A stretch of 64,000 nucleotides of DNA from Coriobacteriaceae bacterium (GCA_019421015.1 JAHZGC010000005.1:62001-126000), one strand, 5' to 3'. Positions 34,505 to 43,266 are shown, counted from the stretch's first letter. Numbers and translations are program-made. The notes: a model not told the origin generated them from the letters alone.

Positions 34505-36199
34505 TTAGGCCCAGGGCTCGAGCGCGGCAGCGTCCTCGCCCGCGTGCTTGCCGCACATCACGGCCTCGGTGGTGTTGCCGGAGCCGTGGTACACCAGGCC
34601 AAAGTGGCTGCCCAGCTCGCCGGCGGCATAGAGGCGCGGGATCTCGGTGCCGTCCTCGGCGATGACGCGGCCGGTCAGGGGGTTGTGGCGCGGGCCGCCC
34701 TGGGTGTTGAGCAGGCTCGGCCACACCTCGATGGCGTAGAAGGGACCCGTCTCGATCTTGACCATCTTCTCGGGGTCGCGGCCGAAGTCGGGGTCCTCGC
34801 CGGCGTCCACGTAGCCGTTGTAGGCGGCCACGGTCTCCACCAGCTGGTCGACGCCCACCATGCCCAGGTTGGCGGCCAGCTCCTCGAGGGTCTCGCCCTT
34901 CACGATGATGCCGCTCTCGAGCTCCTTGGAGTTGTCGTCGCTCCACTCGTAGAGGTCGTGCTGGCCGAACCATCCCATGGCCAGGGCGTCTTTGCCGCCG
35001 TAGAAGTTGCCCGAGCCTTCGTTAAAGCGGGTCTGGTCAAAGATCACATAGGCCGGGGCGCCCGTCCAGTCGTTCACGGTGTCGACGCTGTCGGCGTAGC
35101 CGTTGAACTCGGTGCCGGGGAAGGTGCGGGTGTGGCCCATGCGCATGTCCTCGCGGAAGAAGCGCTTGCCGTACTTGTTGACGATGATGATAGCCGGCTC
35201 GGTATGCCAGTTGGTCGAGGTGGTCACACGGCCCATGACCTCGTCGTTCGGCATGAGGCGGGCGCCGTAGCCCTGCCACTCGATGCAGCCCATGTGCCAG
35301 AGCTTGGCACCGGCGCGGTTGGCCATGGCCACGCCGTCGCCGCGGTTGTAGGGGCTGCCGGTCACGCCGATGTTCATGTTGGGCCGCACGTAGTTGTCGG
35401 TGAACTCGGGGTTGGCCTCGTAGCCGCCGGTGGCCAGGACCACGCCCTTGGTCGCCTTGACGTACACGTTCGACCCGTCGGGGCCCTCGGCGCGCACGCC
35501 CAGGATCTCGCGCGTCCGCGGGTCTTGGATGAGCTCGCGACCGCGGGTCTCGTAGAGCACCCGGCCGCCCAGCTCGTCATAGATGGCGGCCATGGGGCCG
35601 TAGAAGTACTTGCCGCCCATGGCCTGGTTGCCGTCCTCGTCGGCCATGGCGTGGTGCTCCATGCCCGTCTCGGCGATCCCCTTCATGCTGTTGTTCATGG
35701 TGTCGGCCATGTCGTAGAAGCCCTTGGGGTAGAAGTTGAAGCTCGTGCGGTGGGTGTCCATGTAGTCGATGCCCAGCTCGTCGATCCAGTCGGCCATACC
35801 GTCGAGGGACTCGGCAAAGGCCACCAGGTCGTCCATGTCGTCGTGCTGCAGGTTCAGGTGGTACAGGAAGTTGGCGTAGGTCTGGGGGTCGGTGGGTTCG
35901 ATCCAGCCGCCGCCGCACACGCCGCTGTTGCCGCCGCGAAGCTCGAGCGGGGCGCACTCGAGCACCAGCACGTCGGCACCGGCATAGGTCGCCGCAAGGG
36001 CGGCCGAGACGCCCGCGGCGCCAAAGCCCACCACGCACACCTCGCACTCCTGGTCCCAGGCCTGCGGCATCCAGAACTCGGGCGCGGCCTCGTCGGCCTG
36101 CGCGCCGCAGGTGGCCGCGACGCCGGCCAGGGCGGCAGCCGAACCGCCGGCCACCAAGAAGCTGCGACGGTCGAGACATGCGGTGCTCTGCTTGCTCAT
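34505..36199 (-). CDS. Tat-exported FAD-dependent reductase, fumarate/urocanate-reductase family
   Basis: 564 residues with Tat leader DRRSFLVAGGSAAAL, Rossmann motif VCVVGFGAAGVSAA ... VLVLECA, the family loop LRGGNSGVCGGGW, and a C-terminal FAD segment LYAAGELGSHFGLVYHGSGN. The ATG follows AAAGGAGAGGG. It is first gene of a two-gene operon with the hexahaem cytochrome, giving a split version of flavocytochrome c. It is divergent from the LuxR gene at 36536. Electron acceptor unknown. Confidence 0.94.
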   Translation of the reverse strand: MSKQSTACLDRRSFLVAGGSAAALAGVAATCGAQADEAAPEFWMPQAWDQECEVCVVGFGAAGVSAALAATYAGADVLVLECAPLELRGGNSGVCGGGWIEPTDPQTYANFLYHLNLQHDDMDDLVAFAESLDGMADWIDELGIDYMDTHRTSFNFYPKGFYDMADTMNNSMKGIAETGMEHHAMADEDGNQAMGGKYFYGPMAAIYDELGGRVLYETRGRELIQDPRTREILGVRAEGPDGSNVYVKATKGVVLATGGYEANPEFTDNYVRPNMNIGVTGSPYNRGDGVAMANRAGAKLWHMGCIEWQGYGARLMPNDEVMGRVTTSTNWHTEPAIIIVNKYGKRFFREDMRMGHTRTFPGTEFNGYADSVDTVNDWTGAPAYVIFDQTRFNEGSGNFYGGKDALAMGWFGQHDLYEWSDDNSKELESGIIVKGETLEELAANLGMVGVDQLVETVAAYNGYVDAGEDPDFGRDPEKMVKIETGPFYAIEVWPSLLNTQGGPRHNPLTGRVIAEDGTEIPRLYAAGELGSHFGLVYHGSGNTTEAVMCGKHAGEDAAALEPWA

Positions 36200-36535
36200 G
36201 GTCCCTCTCCTTTGCGCTCTTAAACGGTATCCGTCCCCAACCGCACGATTGAATCGGTCAGATGGGGATAGCCGCGGCCCCTTTGAACGGGAATGACCCA
36301 ACGGGGTTGGCCCAACGGGGGGATTGGCCCAACCGCCCGCCGCGGCTGGTCTCACCATAGGCCGCTCAGGCCACCACCCCCGCGCTGCCCAGCGCTTAAA
36401 GTTTTCGGAGGCTCGCAGCCGAGAAGCCCGAAAAAAGACGGGCTTCTCCCCACGGGACGAGGGGTTTAAGCGTTTAAGCGCGGCAGGTTTTCTGACAAAG
36501 CCCTATAGTCGTAGGCCGGGGAGGAGGCGGTTTGG
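36200..36535. promoter_or_regulatory. Divergent control region with TTTAA boxes and a hairpin
   Basis: 336 bp. Two adjacent half-sites GGTTTAAGCGTTTAAGC lie at 36463-36479, about 60 bp before the LuxR start. A strong hairpin GAGAAGCCCG / CGGGCTTCTC (36421-36448) with an A-rich loop sits just upstream. The boxes resemble those at 20965 and 43068. Candidate LuxR operator. Confidence 0.45.
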
Positions 36536-37975
36536 ATGCCCGCAGAGGAACTGTTTTCGCCAAGGGCGCAGCGCGTCCTCGACGCCATAGACCGCAACCG
36601 GTTCGTGCTCGCATGCGTGGTGGGGTACGGCCTGTGCCGCTGCATGTCGGGCATATCGCTGCATGTGGCGGCCCACGGCGAGACGGTCCTGTGGTCGGAC
36701 GCCGGCAAGATCGCAGGCATCGCCCTCATGGTGGCCTGCAGCGTGGTGCCGGCGGCCGCCTCACGGGTGCGAGGTCGATTTGGGGCCTACATCGCCCCCA
36801 CCCTCTGCACGCTTGCAGGATCCATGCTGGCGCTCGCATGCCAGTTGGCGGGCGCGGCCGCCCCGGCACCCGCGACCCACTTCGCCCTCTTTGCGGTGGG
36901 GCTCGGCTCGGCGGCCATGATGCTCCAGTGGCTCGAGCTCATAGGGTGCCTCTCGCTGCGCTCCATCGCGTTGGTCATCGCCGGCGCGGAGCTGCTGAAC
37001 GCCGCGCTATCGCTAGGGGGCGCCGACGGGAGAGGGCTGCCCACCGGGGGCGTCCTGGGGCTCGCGACCCTCTGCTCGGGGCTGCTCTTGCTGTGCTGCC
37101 GGCGGGGATGGGAGCTCTCCCCCGCCATCGCACGTATGCCCGAGGTTCCCGACGGCAGCCCGCGCGACGCCAGCGCACGGCCGGGGCTGCAGCGGTTCGT
37201 CTCGTGGAAGCTCCTGGTGTGGATCGCGTTCTACTGCTTTGCCTACGGCGTGGTCACCGCGCACCTGGGGCTGTCGCTTTCGAGCGCGGCCAACGACGTG
37301 GGGGGCCTTTTGCCCTGCGCGGCCATCCTGGTGGCGGCCCTGGTCGCTCCGGGCCACTTTGACGTGCGTACCCTTAAGAGCACGGCGTTTGCATTTATGG
37401 TTGCAGGGCTGGTCCTGGCGGCGCTCGCCCCCACGAGCGGGCTGCTCCTGCAGGTGTGCGTGGGGGCGGGGGCAGCCAGCTGCCGGCTCTTTGCCTACTC
37501 CCTCGCCTGCATGCGCGCACGGCAGGCGCGGGTCTCGGCCATCCCCGCAAGCGGCGCGGTCAAGGCGCTCATCATCGCAGCGACCTCGAGCGGCCTGCAG
37601 GTGGGGGCGTCGGGGCTGCCGCTGGGTCAAGCAGGGACACTTGGGCTGTTCGTGTTCGGCGCGTTCCTCATGAGCGTGTTCCTCTCGCCATTCAACATCG
37701 GCGAGGAGAGCGTCATCGAGGAGGCCCGTCGCTCCGGCCGCACCGCCTCGCAGGCGGCAAAACTCGAGGCTCTGGGACGCGAGCTGGGTCTCTCGCAGCG
37801 CGAGACCACCGTGTTCCGGCTCATGGCCCGCGGCCTGAGCGCCTCCGAGATCGGCGAGGAGCTCTTTATCACCAAGAGCGCCGTGCGGGCGCACCAGAGC
37901 AGGATCTACGCCAAGCTCGGGGTACACAGCCAGCGGGAGTTCGCGGAGGCGGTCGGCGACGCGCTCAGTCTATAA
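36536..37975 (+). CDS. LuxR-family regulator with N-terminal polytopic membrane domain (479 aa)
   Basis: Starts MPAEELFSPRAQRVLDAI after GGGGAGGAGG. The membrane domain (about 20-390) is related to that of 21066 (YGLCRC, SDAGKIAGIA). The C-terminal LuxR domain reads LGLSQRETTVFRLMARGLSA ... TKSAVRAHQSRIYAKLGVHS. Its divergent partners are the FAD reductase and hexahaem cytochrome. It is followed by the unrelated SlyD-like gene 79 bp downstream. Confidence 0.92.
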   Translation: MPAEELFSPRAQRVLDAIDRNRFVLACVVGYGLCRCMSGISLHVAAHGETVLWSDAGKIAGIALMVACSVVPAAASRVRGRFGAYIAPTLCTLAGSMLALACQLAGAAAPAPATHFALFAVGLGSAAMMLQWLELIGCLSLRSIALVIAGAELLNAALSLGGADGRGLPTGGVLGLATLCSGLLLLCCRRGWELSPAIARMPEVPDGSPRDASARPGLQRFVSWKLLVWIAFYCFAYGVVTAHLGLSLSSAANDVGGLLPCAAILVAALVAPGHFDVRTLKSTAFAFMVAGLVLAALAPTSGLLLQVCVGAGAASCRLFAYSLACMRARQARVSAIPASGAVKALIIAATSSGLQVGASGLPLGQAGTLGLFVFGAFLMSVFLSPFNIGEESVIEEARRSGRTASQAAKLEALGRELGLSQRETTVFRLMARGLSASEIGEELFITKSAVRAHQSRIYAKLGVHSQREFAEAVGDALSL

Positions 37976-38054
37976 TTGCCCGACAACAGGCACGGTGCGA
38001 GCACACAAGACGCGACCGTACGGCTGCCCAGCAGACAAGAACAGGGAGGCACCC

Positions 38055-38600
38055 ATGAGCAACAAGGGCAAGAAGGTCAAGGTCCACTACGCCGGCACGC
38101 TCGACGACGGCACCAAGTTCGACAGCTCGCGCGACCGCGGCGAGCCCATCGAGTTCACCTGCATGGCCGGCCAGATGATCCCCGGCTTCGACCGCGCCGT
38201 GGACGAGATGGCCGTGGGCGAGGTGCGCGACGTGCACCTGGAGCCCAAGGACGCCTACGGCATGCCGGACCCCAAGAACGTCATGAAGGTCGTGTTCGGA
38301 GAGACCCTGTACTTCTACGACGAGAACGACAAACCCGTCCCCATGTCCATCAAGAGCGCCCAGAAGGGCAAGGGTCTGTTCGTGGGTACCAAGGACCCTT
38401 CGAAAACGGTCGAGGTCGCAGTCGGGCAGACCTACAAGATCATCGCCCACCGCCGCGGAAAGGCCGAGTTGACGGTCGTCGACGCTCGCAATAACAATGT
38501 CGCTTTTGACCTGAACCACCGCTTGGCCGGCAAGGCGCTCAACTTCAACATCGAGCTCGTGGAGGTCGAAGGGGAGGGCAACGGCGAGGCGGCGGAGTAG
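38055..38600 (+). CDS. SlyD-like FKBP-type peptidyl-prolyl cis-trans isomerase
   Basis: The 181-residue protein has the FKBP core VKVHYAGTLDDGTKFDSS, GQMIPGFDRAVDEMAVGE and an inserted chaperone flap (DAYGMPDPKN onward), as in SlyD. The His-rich metal tail of E. coli SlyD is absent and the flap region is extended (ENDKPVPMSIKSAQKGKG). Cytoplasmic. GGGAGG precedes the ATG; the frame is open upstream but lacks a site. General folding factor; its relation to neighbours is probably incidental. Confidence 0.88.
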   Translation: MSNKGKKVKVHYAGTLDDGTKFDSSRDRGEPIEFTCMAGQMIPGFDRAVDEMAVGEVRDVHLEPKDAYGMPDPKNVMKVVFGETLYFYDENDKPVPMSIKSAQKGKGLFVGTKDPSKTVEVAVGQTYKIIAHRRGKAELTVVDARNNNVAFDLNHRLAGKALNFNIELVEVEGEGNGEAAE

Positions 38601-38662
38601 GGCGTGGGGCCCGGGCTGCCCCACAGCGCCCGTGCCCCACGGCTCAGGGCAGATCCGAGGTC

Positions 38663-38876
38663 ACGCACCGAAAAACAAATGTGCGCCGAGGGCGTGATAT
38701 ATTACATAGTATGATATTACAATTATGAAGACGGGCACTAAAACCGCAGCTAATCGGTGAATTTTTGTATAAATAATATCAATACATGCAAATCCGTCAC
38801 GCCCTCGACGTGAATTTGGTTCTGCACGCCCTCGGCGCGAATTTGACTTCGCACGCTCCTGGTACAACCGCCGGCG
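38663..38876. repeat. AT-rich palindromic element with GC-rich repeated ends
   Basis: The right end carries a ~27-bp tandem unit (CACGCCCTCGACGTGAATTT, CACGCCCTCGGCGCGAATTT, then a partial CACGCTCC). The left end has the same unit inverted (AAATGTGCGCCGAGGGCGTG, 38678-38697). The centre is very AT-rich and contains AAAACCGCAGCTAATCGGTG, similar to a stretch in R3 copy A (ATAACCGCAGCTCATCTGTG). Non-coding; likely a mobile-element remnant. Confidence 0.6.
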
Positions 38877-38887
38877 TACGCCCCCCG

Positions 38888-38976
38888 GCAACACCTACCG
38901 CAAGTTGGGCGTCTACGACCGGCAGGGGCTTATCGACGTGGTGGCCGGGGAGACGGACACGGGCCGGGGCGTGTAA
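38888..38976 (+). pseudogene. Duplicated 3' end of a LuxR regulator gene
   Basis: It reads NTYRKLGVYDRQGLIDVVAG ... and ends at TAA. Nucleotide identity with 44610-44697, the end of the LuxR gene at 43267, is nearly complete and continues past the stop through the adjoining hairpin. No start and no other part of the gene is present. This is a copy of about 150 bp, marking a duplication or recombination boundary beside the toxin-antitoxin-like island. Confidence 0.9.
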
Positions 38977-39005
38977 GCGCGAACACCCGAACAGCCCGAC
39001 GACGC

Positions 39006-39035
39006 GAGAAGGCCCCCAAACCCCGAGGCCTTCTC
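39006..39035 (+). terminator. Hairpin following the LuxR fragment
   Basis: GAGAAGGCC (39006-39014) / GGCCTTCTC (39027-39035). The same hairpin occurs at 40134-40165 and 44726-44757, each just after a stop codon. No T-run follows, so termination strength is uncertain. Confidence 0.55.
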
Positions 39036-39182
39036 CGCACGATATCGCGTCACACTCAAAGCCAACGTGCCCAGCTCTTCGGCGATGGGAGCGCAGGTTT
39101 CAAGATGGTCAAACCAAGCATTTGGATACAATGACATCCAAAAAGAAAAGTCGACAAAAGTCGACCCAAGCTGGGAGGGGCT

Positions 39183-39683
39183 ATGGAGCTGTATCACGCG
39201 TCGACTGTCTCTATCGAGCACCCTATCATTCTCAACCGGCATAATTGCTTGGACTTCGGTACAGGTTTCTACACAACGGCCAACCGAATCCAAGCCGAGG
39301 ATTTCGCCCGCAGGGTGTACTACCGGCGTGGCCAAGAGGGCCGACCGACGGTAAATGTCTATGTTTTTGACGAGGCAACCGCCCAAAGAGATCTGCAGAC
39401 CCTCAAATTTGATGGCCCCGACGAATCCTGGCTCGACTTCGTAGTGCACAATCGGCGCAAAGGCAGGGACTCCGCCTGCGGGGCCGATCTCATCATTGGG
39501 CCTGTGGCAAACGACGACGTGTTTCAAACCGTGGCCCTGTACGAAGCGGGACAAATCGACGCCGAGGCAGCCATAAAGCGCTTCAAGATTAAAACGCTGT
39601 TCAACCAATATCTCTTTGTTAACGAGAAGGCCTTGGGGTATTTGGCATTTGAACAGTCCTACGTGCCAGAGGACACCCTATGA
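39183..39683 (+). CDS. DUF3990-family protein, probable ADP-ribosyltransferase-fold toxin
   Basis: The 166-residue protein starts MELYHASTVSIEHP and has LDFGTGFYTTANRIQAEDFA, the family hallmark resembling the H-Y-E-type ADP-ribosyltransferase pocket (YHAS near the N-terminus, F.TT.....A.DFA). GGGAGGGG precedes the ATG. Its stop overlaps the next start by four bases (ATGA). DUF3990 genes typically travel with a DUF3791 gene, as here, and are proposed toxin-antitoxin modules; activity here is inference. Confidence 0.8.
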   Translation: MELYHASTVSIEHPIILNRHNCLDFGTGFYTTANRIQAEDFARRVYYRRGQEGRPTVNVYVFDEATAQRDLQTLKFDGPDESWLDFVVHNRRKGRDSACGADLIIGPVANDDVFQTVALYEAGQIDAEAAIKRFKIKTLFNQYLFVNEKALGYLAFEQSYVPEDTL

Positions 39684-39925
39684 GCACCCACTTCACACCC
39701 GACGACCTGCCCCTGCTGCTCGGCACCTGCATCGTGCCTGCCATTATGGAATACCTCGGTGTGCAGAATGCCTACGCCATAGACCGCTTTTACTCCTCGC
39801 GCTTCTATGGTCTGCTCAGCGACCCACAGACCAGCCTGTGGCATCTGAGCCCTGCCACCTTGGCCGAGATGTACTTGGAGGAACAGCGCACCGGTGTGTT
39901 CGAAGACCCGGAGGTGCAGGCATGA
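39680..39925 (+). CDS. Small protein of DUF3990/DUF3791 module, unrecognised middle gene
   Basis: 81 residues (THFTPDDLPLLLGTCIVP ... FYSSRFYGLLSDPQTSLWHL), predicted mainly helical, no signal peptide. It overlaps both neighbours by four bases (ATGA at each junction), so the three proteins are translationally coupled and made in fixed proportion. I do not recognise the family; an antitoxin or adaptor is the contextual guess. Confidence 0.75.
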   Translation: MSTHFTPDDLPLLLGTCIVPAIMEYLGVQNAYAIDRFYSSRFYGLLSDPQTSLWHLSPATLAEMYLEEQRTGVFEDPEVQA

Positions 39926-40119
39926 GGCCGGAATTAAACTACCTGGTATTCGCCATGGAATACTATCGGGCCAAAAAGGGGCTGTCGGGTCGCGAGGTCG
40001 CCCGGCTGTTTTCGGAGCACGGGGTCTACGGCCTCATCGAGCGCAACTACTTCCTCTACCACATCGAGTCGCCCGACCTCATGGTGGCCGAAGTGGATAA
40101 GGCGATGGCGCGGCCGTAA
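39922..40119 (+). CDS. DUF3791-family small protein, probable antitoxin component
   Basis: 65 residues (LNYLVFAMEYYRAKKGLSGR ... FSEHGVYGLIERNYFLYHI), a pattern I recognise as DUF3791: a small helical protein with a G.EV..LF..HGV..YI..NY..LH core. It is last gene of the three-gene operon; start overlaps the preceding stop. Likely the partner that neutralises or regulates the DUF3990 protein. Confidence 0.75.
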   Translation: MRPELNYLVFAMEYYRAKKGLSGREVARLFSEHGVYGLIERNYFLYHIESPDLMVAEVDKAMARP

Positions 40120-40133
40120 GCCACCCGTCGACA

Positions 40134-40165
40134 GGAGAAGGCCCCGGAACCCCGAGGCCTTCTCC
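40134..40165 (+). terminator. Hairpin after the DUF3990/DUF3791 operon
   Basis: GGAGAAGGCC / GGCCTTCTCC, the same sequence as the hairpins at 39006 and 44726, directly after the last gene of the island. No T-run. Confidence 0.55.
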
Positions 40166-40175
40166 GCTGCGAACG

Positions 40176-40283
40176 CTGCTGCACTATATCGAGCTCGCTC
40201 AGCCCGTCTGGCCCGGCACCAACCTATTCGATTTGACGCCGGCCTACTTTGACGTCCATTGCGACTCCCTCGACTGCGCCTGA
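40176..40283 (+). pseudogene. Possible C-terminal gene fragment (about 35 codons)
   Basis: The frame LLHYIELAQPVWPGTNLFDL, continuing to a TGA, has the codon bias of real genes here but no start and no upstream continuation past the hairpin. It could be the tail of a deleted gene. Not recognised; low confidence. Confidence 0.3.
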
Positions 40284-40390
40284 GCAGTTCGGCGTTTTGT
40301 TCGCAACGACAATCATAGGACGTATTGTCATTCTAAGGCCACGACGTTTGGAACCCGGGAGCGACCCCGTATGCGACGAAAGCCGAAATA

Positions 40391-40604
40391 GCAGATAGCA
40401 CCGCGTAAAGGGGGTTCCGGATAGGCCAGCGAGGACTCCGATGTACCCCGGCCACCTGCATGGGGAGGAATCCTCGCGGCCAACGCTATTCTGACCTGTG
40501 GTTTTATTGGATTCCCAGCACGCCATAAAGACCTCGGGCCCCAGTGGAGGCATCCAAACGACCCGACGGCCTATCCAGAACCCTGATTATGCGGAAACAT
40601 CTCG
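40391..40604. repeat. Dispersed palindromic repeat family R1, copy 2 (~214 bp)
   Basis: Arms 40391-40427 and 40568-40604 share GGGTT.(C/T)GGATAGGCC in inverted orientation. The interior also matches copy 1 at 3345-3569 in several patches (CGAGG, CTGACCTGTGGTTTTATT). It lies in the 698-bp gap between the toxin-antitoxin-like operon and the FAD/FMN reductase. The remainder of that gap (40605-40817) has an open frame without support. Confidence 0.75.
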
Positions 40605-40817
40605 AAATCCGAGGGCAGCCAGCACAAGGCCGGCCCGTGCAGAGGCAACCTCGCCCATGACCGCAACCAAGTCGCCCGCAACCGAATCAGCCCCCAGCAC
40701 CCAGGTCAACCCTCCCCAAACGGCCGAGGGACCCCACACACCCGCGGGGCCCCTCGACTACAGTACCATCAAGCTCGTCGGCAGCGCTTCGCGCTTCGCA
40801 CGCTCGCCAAATGTCCC

Positions 40818-42926
40818 TTACGCGCTGGCCTGGGCCAGGGCGTCCTGAACGGCGGTGAAGATGGCCTTGGAGGTCACGCTCGCGCCGCTCACGCCGTCGA
40901 CGCCCTCGATGCCGTTGGCCTCGACGATCTTAGCGGGCAGCTGCGCGATGGCCTTGGAGCCGATGTTCTCGGTCTCGGCGTTCTCGCCCACCTCGACGGC
41001 CGTGATCTTGCCGCCCTCGATGGTCACGGTCACGGGCACGGTACCGCCGATACCCTTGCCCGCGCCGGTGTAGGCGCCGTCCTTCATGGTGTCGCTGGCC
41101 ACCGTGGGGGCAACGGCCTCGGCGGCCTTCTCCTCGGCGACCTCGGCCTTGGCTACGGGCACGGCCTCGGCCTTGATGTCCTCGGCACCCGAGATGATGC
41201 GGCCCAGCAGGTAGCCCCAGGTCACACAGCGGCCGTTGGAGTTGCCGGCCATGTTGATGGGGTAGTCCACGGCGTAGAGGTCGCCCGAGCAGTTGCCGGT
41301 GGCGTAGAGACCCTCGATGGGCTTGCGCTCGGTGTCGAGCACCTGCAGGCGGTTGTTGATCTGCAGGCCGCCCACGATGGCGAGCAGCGCCACGCCCACC
41401 TTGGCGGCATAGAACGGAGGCTCGGTCACCGGGAACAGGAAGTCGGCCTGCTTGTGGAAGTCCTCGTCGGAGCCGCCCTCCACCAGACCGTTGTAGCGCT
41501 CCACCGAAGCGGTCAGGGCCTCGGCCGGCACACCGATGAGCTCGGCCAGCTCCTCAAGGGAGTCGGCCTTGTAGCAGGTGCCGTTGTCGGCCTCGAGGGC
41601 CCCGTCGACGATGGCAATGACGTCCTCGGGCATGAAGGGGTCGCCCACCTCGCCGCCCATGGAGTCCCAGAACATGCCGCCGCCCACGCCGTTTTCAAGG
41701 GTCTTGACGTTCTGCTCGCCGTAGTTGGCGTCAAAGATGGACCAGGCGATGTGGCCGGTCTGGCGCATGACGTTCATCGACTTGCCCTGCACCCAGGTGC
41801 CCTCGTTGCAGAAGCGCTCGCCCTCCTGGTTCACGAACATAAAGGCGCCGTGGAACATGCAGCCAGCCTGGGGGTGCAGCATGAGCGGGAACTCGCCCTG
41901 CTGCATGGCGGCACCGGCCCACAGGCCCATCTTGTGGCCGTCGCCCGTGGAGTAGCCGGCGGGGCCATTCTGGTTCTCGAGGCAGGCGTGCACGATGGGG
42001 TCGCAGTAGTAGTCGACCATCTCGGGGTCCATGTCGATGCCGCCGGTGGCGAGCACCACGGCCTTGGTGCCGCGGAAGTAGACGTTGGAGCCGTCCTCGG
42101 CGGTAGCCACGACGCCGTCGACGCGGCCGTCGGCGTCCTTCACGAGCTGCTGGGCGCAGGTGTGGAAGTGGTAGACGGCCGGCACGTCGTGCTTCTCGGC
42201 GTTCTGGGAGTCGACGTAGAGCACGGCCGTGGGCTTGAAGTAGCCGGTCTCCTCGGGGAAGGTGATCGAGGGGTCCACGGTGTGGAACTGGTGGTACGAG
42301 AAGCTCTCGGGAATGATGGCGTTCGGCGCGTAGGCGCGGAACGAGTCGGGCTCGACGCCGTACTCGGCGCACTTGTCGATCAGCCAGTCGCCCGCCTCGC
42401 CGGAGCGGTTGAACCACAGCGAGACCAGCGACTCCTTGACGCGGCTCGCGCAGGTGCGGATCCAGCGGTGCTGAGCCTCGTCGACGTTGACCGTGAGGTC
42501 CTGGCCGATCTTCTCGCCGTAGGCCTTGGTGAACTTGGTGTTGCACAGGCCGATGCCGCCACCGCGGCCCTGGACGGTGCCCAGCTTCTCGAGCACGATG
42601 ACCGAAAGGCCGTTGTCGACGCAGGAGGCGGCCGCCGCGCAGCCGGCGTTGCCGGCGCCGATCACGATGACGTCGGCCTCCTCGGTGGCAGTGCAGTCGG
42701 CCTCGGTCAACGGGGCCGGGGCGGTGAAGAACGACGGGACCTGCTTGGTATAGCGGGGACCGGCGCTGTTGACGCCGCCCTGCTCGGTCTCGGCGGCGAA
42801 CTTCATGTCCTCGGCCGTGCCGGTGCCGCCGGCAAGCGCCACCGACGCGGAGCCGGCAGCCGCGGCGAGCGCCCCCATGGAGGCCGCCCCTGCGATGAAG
42901 CTGCGACGAGAGATGCTGTGTGCCAT
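40818..42926 (-). CDS. Tat-exported FAD-dependent reductase with C-terminal FMN-binding domain
   Basis: 702 residues: Tat leader (SRRSFIAGAA), Rossmann motif VIVIGAGNAGCAAAA ... VIVLEK, C-terminal FAD contact LYATGNCSGDLYAVDYPINMAG, an Ala/Glu linker around residues 595-620, and an FMN-binding domain with KDGAYTGAGKGIGG and the flavin-attachment motif DGVSGASVTS (Ser as the likely covalent FMN site, loaded by an ApbE-type transferase elsewhere). This is the urocanate-reductase-like architecture, with FMN supplying electrons to the FAD site. The ATG follows GAAAGGAA. It is divergent from the LuxR gene at 43267. Substrate unknown. Confidence 0.94.
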   Translation of the reverse strand: MAHSISRRSFIAGAASMGALAAAAGSASVALAGGTGTAEDMKFAAETEQGGVNSAGPRYTKQVPSFFTAPAPLTEADCTATEEADVIVIGAGNAGCAAAASCVDNGLSVIVLEKLGTVQGRGGGIGLCNTKFTKAYGEKIGQDLTVNVDEAQHRWIRTCASRVKESLVSLWFNRSGEAGDWLIDKCAEYGVEPDSFRAYAPNAIIPESFSYHQFHTVDPSITFPEETGYFKPTAVLYVDSQNAEKHDVPAVYHFHTCAQQLVKDADGRVDGVVATAEDGSNVYFRGTKAVVLATGGIDMDPEMVDYYCDPIVHACLENQNGPAGYSTGDGHKMGLWAGAAMQQGEFPLMLHPQAGCMFHGAFMFVNQEGERFCNEGTWVQGKSMNVMRQTGHIAWSIFDANYGEQNVKTLENGVGGGMFWDSMGGEVGDPFMPEDVIAIVDGALEADNGTCYKADSLEELAELIGVPAEALTASVERYNGLVEGGSDEDFHKQADFLFPVTEPPFYAAKVGVALLAIVGGLQINNRLQVLDTERKPIEGLYATGNCSGDLYAVDYPINMAGNSNGRCVTWGYLLGRIISGAEDIKAEAVPVAKAEVAEEKAAEAVAPTVASDTMKDGAYTGAGKGIGGTVPVTVTIEGGKITAVEVGENAETENIGSKAIAQLPAKIVEANGIEGVDGVSGASVTSKAIFTAVQDALAQASA

Positions 42927-43136
42927 AGCGTGCGTTCCTTTCTCACGGTCGTTTGCCGACCGGCCCCGCCCGGCGTCCAGTGTGCAGAAGGCCCTGCGGC
43001 ACCGGGCAGGCCGATCCATATCGGGGCCAACTCTAGCCACCGAGGGGCCGCACCGCCCTGAACCGCTCCCAAACCTGGGCCTAAACCTTTCGGCCCATTG
43101 CCCAACGAGAGCATTCTTTGTATTGTGGTAGGGTTT
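42927..43136. promoter_or_regulatory. Divergent control region with paired TTTAG boxes
   Basis: CCCAAACCTGGGCCTAAACC (43068-43087) reads on the other strand as two GGTTTRG half-sites 11 bp apart, comparable to the boxes at 20965, 36463 and 47588. It is positioned between the FAD/FMN reductase and LuxR promoters. R2 copy 2 follows immediately. Confidence 0.4.
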
Positions 43137-43240
43137 TAGGGCAATCCACAAAATGCTGGCACTTCGTTGCGCCCGGGCTTACGTGCCTTAGCACGCCGCG
43201 CCCTTGCGCGCCTCGTCCAGCAATTTTGCGGATTGCCCTA
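43137..43240. repeat. Dispersed palindromic repeat family R2, copy 2 (~104 bp)
   Basis: Arms TAGGGCAATCCACAAAATGC (43137 on) and CCAGCAATTTTGCGGATTGC (43217-43236) are inverted. The interior GCACTTCGTTGCGCCCGGGC matches the reverse complement of copy 1 at 6327-6439. It ends 26 bp before the LuxR start codon, so it must lie in the 5' leader or promoter of that gene. Confidence 0.75.
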
Positions 43241-43266
43241 GGGCCTGTTGAGAGGAGCCCGTCGCC

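Noticed and set aside
40658..40848. Possible small gene upstream of the FAD/FMN reductase 3' end (MTATKSPATESAPSTQ...)
   Set aside because: The beginning looks protein-like, but there is no ribosome-binding site, the frame ends inside the convergent reductase gene, and no family is recognised. At best a 5' gene fragment.
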